A stretch of 30,430 nucleotides of DNA from contig CAZFNL010000063.1 of NCBI GenBank assembly GCA_964520615.1, forward strand, positions 1-30,430, given 5' to 3'. The translations under genes were made by a program, and so were the position numbers. Origin of the DNA: JAMCUI01 sp964520615. Lineage in GTDB: Bacteria > Patescibacteriota > Microgenomatia > 2-02-FULL-39-11. Below the pieces are notes generated by a model. The model saw nothing but the letters and a program-made list of their open reading frames with translations. It had not been told where the DNA came from and did no database searches. This document shows, piece after piece, positions 23,249-30,088 of the stretch. Positions within the stretch are counted from its first letter, which is position 1; every line of letters starts with the position of its first letter.

Positions 23249-24280
23249 ATGAGAAAAGATAAAGTTCTTATTATTTGTGGGCCGACAGCGACAGGCAAGA
23301 CTGATCTTGCGGTTAGATTATGTAAAAAATACTCTGGGGAGATTGTGTCAGCGGACTCCCGTCAGGTTTACCGTGGACTGGATATTTTAACAGGGAAAGA
23401 TATAGACAAAAACTCAAAACTCAAATGCCCCTTCATCCAAACGTTAAGAGGGATTTATGACAATCACAACTCAAAATTAAGTGAGTCTAGTTACGCAGTT
23501 AAAATTGGTTATAGATTGAAAGAGAAAATCCCTATCTGGTTGACTGATATGGTTGAACTTGACTACAGTTTCAATGTGAAGGAGTATAAGGATGTTTCTG
23601 AGAAAGTGATAAGTTTCATAAATTTGCATGGTAAACTGCCAGTTGTTGTGGGGGGAACTGGGTTTTATATAAAATCCCTACTTTATCCAATTGAAACATT
23701 TAGTGTTCAACCTGATATCAAGTTGAGAAATCAATTGAATAGACTTTTGCTTGTCAGTTTGCAACAGAGGTTGGTTATCGAAGACAGAAATAAATGGGAA
23801 AACATGAACTACTCTGACAGACAAAATCCCCGAAGGCTGATACGGGCGATCGAAGTGGCAAAATCTAGGGCTCAGTTAGATAATAAAAAAGATGAGAGTT
23901 ATATCACACAAAAATCTGATGTTCTAATACTTGGGTTGAAAGCCTCATATCCAGTGTTATATGAAAGAATTGATAATAGAGTAGAGGAGAGATTTGCCGG
24001 TGGTGCCGTAGATGAGGTGGAGAAAATTTTGGAAAAAGGATACAGTTGGGATTTGCCGTCACTGACGTCAACAGGAGCGATCCATCTCAAAGAAATAATT
24101 CAGGGTACAAAACACACTTCCGAAGCCTTAATGGCGTGGAAGTGGGATGAACATGCGTTTGCCCGCAGACAAATGGTTTTTTTCAAGAAACTAAAGAATA
24201 TATTGTGGTTTGATATCAGCAGGAGAAGTTATATGGGAGAGATAGATGATGCAGTGGGAAAATGGTACAATCAAAATTAG
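23249..24280 (+). CDS. miaA: tRNA dimethylallyltransferase
   Basis: Transfers a dimethylallyl group to A37 of tRNAs reading UNN codons, the substrate step for MiaB. The 343-aa protein has the P-loop GPTATGKTD near residue 11, the catalytic-Asp/Arg region EIVSADSRQVYRGLDILTGK, then VVVGGTGFYIKSLLY and NPRRLIRAIEV. A C-terminal region has VEERFAGGAVDEVEKIL, LTSTGAIHLKEI and FARRQMVFFKKL, with a final W-F-D motif. Divergent from the CDF gene and 1 kb past miaB, it shares the same modification pathway. Confidence 0.95.
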   Translation: MRKDKVLIICGPTATGKTDLAVRLCKKYSGEIVSADSRQVYRGLDILTGKDIDKNSKLKCPFIQTLRGIYDNHNSKLSESSYAVKIGYRLKEKIPIWLTDMVELDYSFNVKEYKDVSEKVISFINLHGKLPVVVGGTGFYIKSLLYPIETFSVQPDIKLRNQLNRLLLVSLQQRLVIEDRNKWENMNYSDRQNPRRLIRAIEVAKSRAQLDNKKDESYITQKSDVLILGLKASYPVLYERIDNRVEERFAGGAVDEVEKILEKGYSWDLPSLTSTGAIHLKEIIQGTKHTSEALMAWKWDEHAFARRQMVFFKKLKNILWFDISRRSYMGEIDDAVGKWYNQN

Positions 24281-24320
24281 CCATGAATTGTTAGATTTGA
24301 GGTTAAAATGAAAGAAACGT

Positions 24321-25295
24321 ATGCCGTCAAAGATTGAGATATCGCACAAGACTATAATTTTTACCGTAATTTTCCTTCTTACATTGTGGTTTTTGCTGCA
24401 GCTTAAAGAAATCATTTTTCTCATCTTCATTTCCTTTATACTCATGGCCGCATTCAAACCATTGGCTGATTATTCAGATACAATTCATGTACCTAGGATT
24501 CTTTCTATAATTCTAATTTATATTCTTATTATTGCCTTTCTCTTTTTTGCCGGAAGTTCAATATTACCGGTTTTAGCTACACAATCCATTCACCTGGCAG
24601 AAAAAATGCCTGAATATCTTAATTCCGTCATACCTTTTGTCAAGATTGATTCTTCAGTTATTTCCCAGCAACTTACTCCAATTGGCCAGAATCTCTTAAA
24701 CGTCACAATTGGTATATTTGCCAATATTGTGACTTTATTTACAGTCGTGGTTATATCATTTTATTTGCTTTTGGAAAGAAGACATCTTGATAAGCAGTTG
24801 GCTGTTTTTATGGGAGTGGAAGGCGCCAAAAAAGTAGTGAAGATTATTATAAGGATTGAGGAACGGCTTGGAGCATGGGTTAGAGGGCAACTTTTGCTCG
24901 GAGTCACTATTGGTTTGGCTACGTTTGTGGGAATATCAATTTTGGGACTTCCTTACGCTCTGGCATTGGCGATATTTGCGGGGATTTTGGAAATTGTACC
25001 CATCATCGGTCCCATAATCTCTGCTATTCCGGCCGTTCTTATTGCACTTACCACTTCGCCTCTTTTGGCACTTCTGACTGTGGCAGTATATTTCATTATA
25101 CAGCAGCTTGAAGCGCAGCTTATTGTGCCTGTGGTTATGGAGAAGGCAGTAGGAATTCCGCCTCTTGTCACAATCATTGCTCTTATGATGGGGGCAAAGC
25201 TGGATGGTATTGCCGGAGCACTTCTGGCGGTACCTACTTTCGTGACAGTTGAAACGATAATTTCAGAGTATATCAAGTTGAGAGAAACCCACTGA
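24321..25295 (+). CDS. AI-2E family permease-like membrane protein
   Basis: A 324-aa polytopic protein of the AI-2E/TqsA/PerM superfamily. Recognisable parts are the N-terminal hydrophobic pair, the amphipathic segment ending VISFYLLLERRHLDKQL, the motif RIEERLGAWVRGQLLLGVTIG, the helices with GLPYALALAIFAGILEIVPIIGPII and a C-terminal stretch with QLEAQLIVPVVMEKAVGIPPLVTIIALMMGAK, shown only in part. Most family members transport unknown solutes or cations, so AI-2 export should not be assumed. It starts 40 bp after miaA and is likely co-transcribed or nearly leaderless from TAAAAT at 24304. Confidence 0.9.
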   Translation: MPSKIEISHKTIIFTVIFLLTLWFLLQLKEIIFLIFISFILMAAFKPLADYSDTIHVPRILSIILIYILIIAFLFFAGSSILPVLATQSIHLAEKMPEYLNSVIPFVKIDSSVISQQLTPIGQNLLNVTIGIFANIVTLFTVVVISFYLLLERRHLDKQLAVFMGVEGAKKVVKIIIRIEERLGAWVRGQLLLGVTIGLATFVGISILGLPYALALAIFAGILEIVPIIGPIISAIPAVLIALTTSPLLALLTVAVYFIIQQLEAQLIVPVVMEKAVGIPPLVTIIALMMGAKLDGIAGALLAVPTFVTVETIISEYIKLRETH

Positions 25296-25373
25296 CGCAA
25301 GCAGGGTACCTTTCTAGTAAAGCGTGTTAAATAACTTGGCTTTTGTAGGAAATTTGTGATAAGGATTAAAGAT

Positions 25374-26666
25374 TTACATCCATTTTATTTTCAAAAAGTG
25401 TGAGGCGCAGCTCATACACGGATCATAAGCTCTGACTATTTTTTCAATCTCAAGACTGATTTTTTCTTTTTCCTCCAAATTATTTATATTGTCATTTAGG
25501 AATTTACTGATACTGCCCTCAATGCCTATCTGGTTCTGGCCTGTGGGTACGACAATTTGGCCCGATTTTATTTTCCCGGCATCATCCACTTCCAGGTGGT
25601 AGTACAGAGTGCCTCTGGGCGCCTCAATTACTCCTATTCCAGTACCCGCGTGCCGAGATGCTATTATCGGTTTTTCCGATTTCACTTCAAACTTTTTTAT
25701 AATGTCTAGAGAGGAATCAATGGCATGGAGTATTTCAATTGCCTGAGCCAGATTATTGTGAAAGATATTGGTAGAGGGAAAGAGATTTAGGTAATTGGCC
25801 GCACTCTTTTGGGTAGCCGGGTGGAGTTTTTCTTTGGCCAGATTGAGCCTAGCAAGAGCGCCAACCATATAGACCTTTCCTGCGAATTTATAGCCTGATG
25901 CATGAGAATATGGTATGGTTTTATGTTCCAGAAATTCACCGTATCTTTCGGAGGGTACAATTTTCCCGTCGCTCCTTATAAGATCACCATAAAGGAAAGA
26001 ATATTCATCATCGGACAGTCCGGCAAAAACAATATCATCTCGGTTCAAATTTTTGTCTTTTTGGGCTAATATTTCCATAAGGTCCAATATCTTTTCTCTT
26101 ATTGCGTGAAGTTCCGGGATGCTTTTTTGTAAATCTTGTGTTGTTGGCAATTTAGTAAAACCGCCGACAGTTAGAAATGGAGCATGGACAGATCTACCAC
26201 CCACTCTTTTTGAGAGGTTGTTTCCTACCGCTTTGACAGAAAAAGTGTCATCCAGAAGTTTATGTTCTGCCGGGATTTTTTCGTCAAAGTCCAGAATGGA
26301 ATCATGTCCAAAGAGATCAGGCAGGACAAAAACGTACAGGTGCAGCGCATGGTCCCTTATGATAAGCCCGTAATTTAAGAGTTTACGAAGTGTGATTGTC
26401 TGCTCTGTTGGTGTCAAACCGATTGCGTTTTCCACTGCTTTTAGGGCACAAAGGAGATGTGCGTTGGAACACGTCCCGCAAATACGGGCTGTTAGTTGTG
26501 GGAGAGCAATAATGTCTTTTCCTCTTATTGCCTGTGTATAAAATCTTTTATATTCGGCAATCGAGAACTCCACATCCTGTACATTACCGTTTCTGACCTT
26601 TATGTTGCAGGCGGCTTTTCCTTCTATCTTTGATATGTCTGCTAAGGATAAATCCAAATCGTGCAT
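25374..26666 (-). CDS. [NiFe]-hydrogenase large subunit (group 3-like)
   Basis: Catalytic subunit of 430 aa carrying the NiFe(CN)2CO centre. Motif L1 is RICGTCSNAH with Cys63 and Cys66; motif L2 is DPCMSCASH with Cys417 and Cys420, so all four metal ligands are present. IEG near residue 14 and the IGVIEAPRG-containing strand are typical. Seven residues (FLKIKWM) follow the L2 histidine, a short tail of the sort removed by a maturation protease. The length fits group 3b alpha subunits. It follows the small-subunit gene after 18 bp with no SD, so it is probably in the same transcript. Confidence 0.93.
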   Translation of the reverse strand: MHDLDLSLADISKIEGKAACNIKVRNGNVQDVEFSIAEYKRFYTQAIRGKDIIALPQLTARICGTCSNAHLLCALKAVENAIGLTPTEQTITLRKLLNYGLIIRDHALHLYVFVLPDLFGHDSILDFDEKIPAEHKLLDDTFSVKAVGNNLSKRVGGRSVHAPFLTVGGFTKLPTTQDLQKSIPELHAIREKILDLMEILAQKDKNLNRDDIVFAGLSDDEYSFLYGDLIRSDGKIVPSERYGEFLEHKTIPYSHASGYKFAGKVYMVGALARLNLAKEKLHPATQKSAANYLNLFPSTNIFHNNLAQAIEILHAIDSSLDIIKKFEVKSEKPIIASRHAGTGIGVIEAPRGTLYYHLEVDDAGKIKSGQIVVPTGQNQIGIEGSISKFLNDNINNLEEKEKISLEIEKIVRAYDPCMSCASHFLKIKWM

Positions 26667-26684
26667 TTTTTTATGTAATAGAAT

Positions 26685-27164
26685 TTAGATTATTCCAAAC
26701 TCCTTCAGATATTTATTTACTACGTTTAGGAATATATTCTCGTCCATTGGGCATCCTGGTACCTGATCATCGACAGTTATCACTTCCGATAGTCTTTTTA
26801 CTTTATCGGAGTACTGGAATCTGATAAGTATATTTATTATTTCCTCTCTAGTCGTCTGGTCAAACAGATTTCTTTGTGAAGAAGGCATGCCCACACAAGC
26901 ACAGGCGCCTATCGCTACTAGTCTTTTTGACTCTTTTCTGATCTCCAGAAGCTTCTTTTCCTGTTTTTGGGAAGTGATGGCACCTTCGACAAAAGCCACG
27001 TCCAGGTCTTTTATTTCACTCTTTTTTTGCAGTACCAACGCAGATTTTATGTCCAGAAGGTTTTTCCATTCCATGTAATGATCGTTTAGGATTTCAGTAA
27101 AAATGATTGTGGAATCTTCACAACAGGAAAAGGAGAACCAGCCGATTTTAAGTTTTCTGAGCAT
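26685..27164 (-). CDS. hydrogenase small subunit-like protein with tandem-cysteine motif
   Basis: PF01058-type (NuoB/hydrogenase small subunit) protein of 159 aa that should hold the proximal [4Fe-4S] cluster next to the NiFe site. It begins KIGWFSFSCCEDST. Cys14-Cys15 are adjacent, and the position where hydrogenases have the second Cys of CxxC is Ser18. The remaining ligand candidates are Cys88/Cys90 (GACACVG) and Cys138 (PGCPMDE). Glu60 in FVEGAI is the conserved acidic residue. The protein lacks the C-terminal half that carries medial and distal clusters in group 3b delta subunits (about 260 aa), and is closer in size and motif to NuoB. Confidence 0.88.
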   Translation of the reverse strand: MLRKLKIGWFSFSCCEDSTIIFTEILNDHYMEWKNLLDIKSALVLQKKSEIKDLDVAFVEGAITSQKQEKKLLEIRKESKRLVAIGACACVGMPSSQRNLFDQTTREEIINILIRFQYSDKVKRLSEVITVDDQVPGCPMDENIFLNVVNKYLKEFGII

Positions 27165-27170
27165 GTCTAT

Positions 27171-27199
27171 AAGATACTGCCCGTCAGGTTTTCAGTCAA
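27171..27199 (-). promoter_or_regulatory. promoter of the hydrogenase structural genes (leaderless)
   Basis: On the minus strand, TTGACT (27199-27194), exact 17-nt spacer, TATCTT (27176-27171), then 6 nt to ATG 27164. Transcription is expected to begin at the A of the start codon, and no SD is present. Confidence 0.7.
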
Positions 27200-27221
27200 T
27201 AAGAAATTTTGATGAATGATT

Positions 27222-27249
27222 TTGATGAATGTGTAGAAGATGGTATAAT
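27222..27249 (+). promoter_or_regulatory. rnpB promoter
   Basis: TTGATG (27222-27227), 16-nt spacer, and an extended -10 TGG-TATAAT (27244-27249). The predicted start, seven bases downstream at 27256, is exactly the first base of the P1 helix of the RNase P RNA. Confidence 0.8.
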
Positions 27250-27255
27250 TTAAGT

Positions 27256-27717
27256 GATCTGCGGAGGCCGGATAACCGCTCTGAGTAGCTTTAGGCTACG
27301 AAGAGAGGAAAGTCCAGACTGCTGAAGGCAGGGGACGCGCGGTAACGCGCGATACCGAGTCAAATCGGGACTGGTGATCCCGAGGCGAAAGCCGAGGGAT
27401 ACGATTCTGGAGAAAACCGGATGAGAGAGCCACAGAGACGAGCTGGAACCTAAGACATTTGTTACGGTTCCTTAAGTGAAACGTTCCTGGAACAATTCCT
27501 GACGGAATCTTCCGGGTAAAGGCAATCCCACCTGCAGCAATTTCCGAACGGACCGAAAAAGACGGATGTCTTCCCGAGTTTCCCAGCCATTGGCTGGGGA
27601 TGCGGTCCAAAGTACGAAAGCACTCCGATAAAATCGGAGCGGTAGGATGAGAATTATCATCAACCGAGAGAAATGGTTATCTTAAAACAGAATCTGGCTT
27701 ACGAGCTTCCGCAGATC
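27256..27717 (+). ncRNA. rnpB: RNase P RNA (bacterial type A)
   Basis: Catalytic RNA of RNase P, which matures tRNA 5' ends. P1 pairs 27256-27268 (GATCTGCGGAGGC) with 27705-27717 (GCTTCCGCAGATC) over 13 bp. P2 pairs GATAACC (27271-27277) with GGTTATC (27675-27681). The universal GAGGAAAGTCC lies at 27305-27315. The 3' conserved ACAGAA followed by the CCGGCTTA-like TCTGGCTTAC lies at 27687-27702. Other marks are GCCACAGAGACGAG near 27430 and GGTAAAGGC near 27515. Length is about 460 nt, slightly long. It is divergent from the hydrogenase structural genes and ends 11 bp before the convergent protease gene. Open frames on either strand in this region are not genes. Confidence 0.96.
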
Positions 27718-27728
27718 AAAAAATTTCT

Positions 27729-28121
27729 TCAGAGTGTCTTCAATATATCTTCAACCTTTTTTAGTATTATTCCAATTCTGTTCTTATCTGGTGGAATACC
27801 AATTAGGAGTAGTTTTTTAATCTTTCCCAATTTGGTCAGGATGCCTAAATCAATCGGTAAGTCATAATCATGGACTGATGTACGGGGTGAAAGGCTGAAT
27901 TTGGAAAGGTTGTCAAAGACTTCCACTCTTTTCAGGCCCACTACGGTATCCATAAGAATAAATCGGCCTTTCAGAGCTGCCGGATCAATCTCCTCGGTCG
28001 GATCAAAATGAATAAATCTTATATTGGGGAATTTCTTTTTTAGGGAAGCAATAAAAATAAAAACTATATTATCATCCTTATCGGTGGGATTTCCGCAGTA
28101 ATATACTGTTTGCTGGGTCAT
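27729..28121 (-). CDS. hydrogenase maturation protease-like protein
   Basis: A 130-aa protein resembling the HyaD/HybD/HycI endopeptidases that clip the C-terminal tail of the NiFe large subunit after nickel insertion. It begins TVYYCGNPTDKDDNI, where the family has GN...DD with a Ni-binding acidic residue. The second ligand region is FILMDTVVGLKRVEVF and the third is the His in TSVHDYDLPIDLG. The end LLLIGIPPDKNRIGIILKKVEDIL matches the family strand-helix. It is six bases past the DUF6390-like gene. Context with large subunit and HypC strengthens the call. Confidence 0.82.
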   Translation of the reverse strand: MTQQTVYYCGNPTDKDDNIVFIFIASLKKKFPNIRFIHFDPTEEIDPAALKGRFILMDTVVGLKRVEVFDNLSKFSLSPRTSVHDYDLPIDLGILTKLGKIKKLLLIGIPPDKNRIGIILKKVEDILKTL

Positions 28122-28127
28122 AAGATT

Positions 28128-28862
28128 TCAACTGTTGGCGTATTTTATCGCCTGAAGAGTATAAGAAGAAAGGTTTTTCAACTGTCTTTGGGAGAGTTTC
28201 TGGCAAAATCTTCCCCAATGGTATGAGATAAAGTCTCTTTCATTCAGGTCTTTCCGACGGATATCCTTTTCTCCCTGCGTCGAAATGGTACGCAAAATAT
28301 TCCTGTCAAGTGATATTCTACCTTCTTTTTCCGTCAACCCCTGTGTTTTTACGATCAGCTTGCCAGGGAGTATTTTTTCGACTTTCCCCCAATTTATGAT
28401 GCAGGCATCCATGGTAGACAGCGTGTGTTCTATATCCAAGTGGCCAGTACGCCGGTATACATTCATGACATGAAAAGCGTGGTGGGGAAGCGCTCCTTTA
28501 TCTATTTTATCCATGAGTATGTTTACCGCCTCCTTTTTTATTTTTCTTTTAAGATCCAGAGTTTCCGTAAGATGTCTGGCAAATGGTTTGGCATAAACTT
28601 TGGATAGGAGACTGTTACCCAGCCAGTATGCTTCAACCACCCGCGGATCAAAAGGATCCTTTATCCCGTTCTCATAGGATATGAGTTGAAGATAGTTGTA
28701 GAGAGTATGAAACTGTTCCAGAATCCCAGCGGTTCCCAAGTCCACATAGCCGGTCTGGGTATACCAGGAAAGATCGATATTTTTGTCCGGCGGGCCGCAA
28801 AGAGCAAGGGAATTCGGAGGATTTGAGTATCGGCAACAGAGAGCCAGTCCTAAAGAATTCAT
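28128..28862 (-). CDS. DUF6390-like protein, hydrogenase-associated
   Basis: A 244-aa soluble protein. The N-terminus, LALCCRYSNPPNSLALCGPPDKN, matches my recollection of DUF6390, a family of unknown function sometimes found beside hydrogenase genes; this name is not certain. Other features are a conserved-looking central part with FDPRVVEAYWLGNSLL, and the histidine-rich LPHHAFHVMNVYRRTG, a possible metal or cofactor site. Three cysteines lie near the N-terminus (C9, C10, C22). It sits between the EamA gene (8-bp gap) and the protease gene (6-bp gap), so it is part of the hypC operon and a candidate hydrogenase-specific assembly factor. Confidence 0.75.
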   Translation of the reverse strand: MNSLGLALCCRYSNPPNSLALCGPPDKNIDLSWYTQTGYVDLGTAGILEQFHTLYNYLQLISYENGIKDPFDPRVVEAYWLGNSLLSKVYAKPFARHLTETLDLKRKIKKEAVNILMDKIDKGALPHHAFHVMNVYRRTGHLDIEHTLSTMDACIINWGKVEKILPGKLIVKTQGLTEKEGRISLDRNILRTISTQGEKDIRRKDLNERDFISYHWGRFCQKLSQRQLKNLSSYTLQAIKYANS

Positions 28863-28870
28863 GGCGATTT

Positions 28871-29779
28871 TCAGGAAAGAGATGCAGGAAAAACCTTTGT
28901 TTTTTTCTTATTTGACATTAATAAAGTAATTAATGTCACACCGGCGAAAGTCAGTAAAGTACTTATAATCTGTTGCGGCATAACAAATGGCTGATGCCTA
29001 GTGATTGACGACAAAATACTGGTAATGGGTGTTGCCAATACCAGGACTGAGGTGACCAGAGTAGCTGGTGCATATTTGAGTGCTTTATACCAGGTGATAA
29101 CATAACCGGTGAGGAGCAGTGTGCTTACGATAAGCGGAATTATGTATGAGACCGGAAGACTGAATAATAATCCGAATTTCTGCATGGGGATTGAGGCGGC
29201 TATAAGGATTATAGTGCCAAAAAACATCCTACCCCAGGCGACAATATCAGCTTCCATATCCGCAAGGGCAACCTTGGCAATAATGTTTTCGACAGACCAG
29301 AGAAGAGTAGCAAAAAAAATAAGGAGTTCACCTGTGTTTGTTTGAAATCCGTGAAATCCGCCGATAAAAAGATTGCTTAAAAGTATAAGGGTGTAGCCGG
29401 TTGTCTGCCAGACATTCAGTCTTTCACCCAGCAAGGGTATAGCTAAAAGTGCCACCCAGACAAAAAGAGTTTTGTGTATAAGGTTGGCGTTTACCGCGGC
29501 CACCGAACGTAATCCTTCAAAATAAAGCATAAAAGGTATACTGCCGCCTACAAGTCCGATTAAAAAAAGTTTTTTCCAGCCTGACACTTTTAGACCAGTC
29601 AAGAATTTTTTTCTTCCTGAGGCAAGTATGATAAAAGACAGGATAAGAGCAACTCCGCCGTTATGGGTAATATTAAAAATCAGCGGGTCGATGCCGGACA
29701 CTATCACCTGTTTGTTATAAAATATTGAGAAACCTGAAATACAGGCAGTCAGTATGGCAAAGATAATACCTTTTTTCAT
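28871..29779 (-). CDS. EamA/DMT-family transporter
   Basis: A 302-aa membrane protein with about ten helices in two EamA repeats. Repeat one starts IFAILTACISGFSIFYNKQV and repeat two starts IFFATLLWSVENIIAKVALA. The segment YALKYAPATLVTSVLVLATPITSILSS-like at the end of repeat two is typical of drug/metabolite transporters. The substrate cannot be told. It starts four bases after hypC and ends eight bases before the DUF6390-like gene, so it is embedded in a hydrogenase-maturation operon, an unusual partner. Confidence 0.9.
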   Translation of the reverse strand: MKKGIIFAILTACISGFSIFYNKQVIVSGIDPLIFNITHNGGVALILSFIILASGRKKFLTGLKVSGWKKLFLIGLVGGSIPFMLYFEGLRSVAAVNANLIHKTLFVWVALLAIPLLGERLNVWQTTGYTLILLSNLFIGGFHGFQTNTGELLIFFATLLWSVENIIAKVALADMEADIVAWGRMFFGTIILIAASIPMQKFGLLFSLPVSYIIPLIVSTLLLTGYVITWYKALKYAPATLVTSVLVLATPITSILSSITRHQPFVMPQQIISTLLTFAGVTLITLLMSNKKKTKVFPASLS

Positions 29780-29783
29780 AAAT

Positions 29784-29990
29784 TCAGTCTCCGTCGAGTG
29801 ATTTTATCAGTTTTCTTATCTTTAATCCTTCCGTTTTTGAGAGTGAACCGACCGCTACGTTCCCGGCAATTCTGAGGTATTCACCTGGCTGTACTTTTAG
29901 TCCATTTCCAACTTTGATGGTTTGTCCACCTTCTACGATCGCTTTATTCTTTTCCACTCTCAGCACTTTATACGGTATGGAAAAGCACAT
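29784..29990 (-). CDS. hypC: hydrogenase assembly chaperone HypC
   Basis: HypC works with HypD to build the Fe(CN)2CO unit and deliver it to the large subunit. The 68-aa protein begins MCFSIPYKVL; Cys2 after Met1 is the essential conserved residue and fixes the start at ATG 29990, not at the upstream in-frame ATG 30014. GNGLKVQPGEYLRIAGNVAVG corresponds to the family's V-P-GDYVLVHxGxA strand region. It is the first gene of the operon hypC-eamA-DUF6390-like-protease. HypA, B, D, E and F are not in this window. Confidence 0.92.
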   Translation of the reverse strand: MCFSIPYKVLRVEKNKAIVEGGQTIKVGNGLKVQPGEYLRIAGNVAVGSLSKTEGLKIRKLIKSLDGD

Positions 29991-29996
29991 ATGTAC

Positions 29997-30025
29997 TTTA
30001 TAACACAGCGGCAAATTTTTGTCAC
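29997..30025 (-). promoter_or_regulatory. hypC operon promoter (leaderless)
   Basis: On the minus strand, GTGACA (30025-30020), exact 17-nt spacer, TATAAA (30002-29997), and 6 nt to ATG 29990. The start point should be the A of ATG. Same geometry as the hydrogenase small-subunit promoter. Confidence 0.7.
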
Positions 30026-30073
30026 CCGTTATTAGTGTAATGCAGATTACATAATAATGAGTATAAAGTCACA

Positions 30074-30079
30074 TATAAT
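30074..30079 (+). promoter_or_regulatory. -10 box of the glycosyltransferase gene
   Basis: TATAAT ends 9 nt before ATG 30089; no SD, predicting a leader of about 2 nt. Confidence 0.45.
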
Positions 30080-30088
30080 TCAGACAGT

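Noticed and set aside
23203..23298. TTG-start extension of the CDF transporter
   Set aside because: It would overlap the start of miaA by 50 bp; ATG 23202 gives a normal CDF length and has a possible promoter.
27296..27663. Minus-strand frames of 104 and 63 codons
   Set aside because: They lie entirely antisense within the RNase P RNA gene, which has clear P1, P2 and conserved core sequences.
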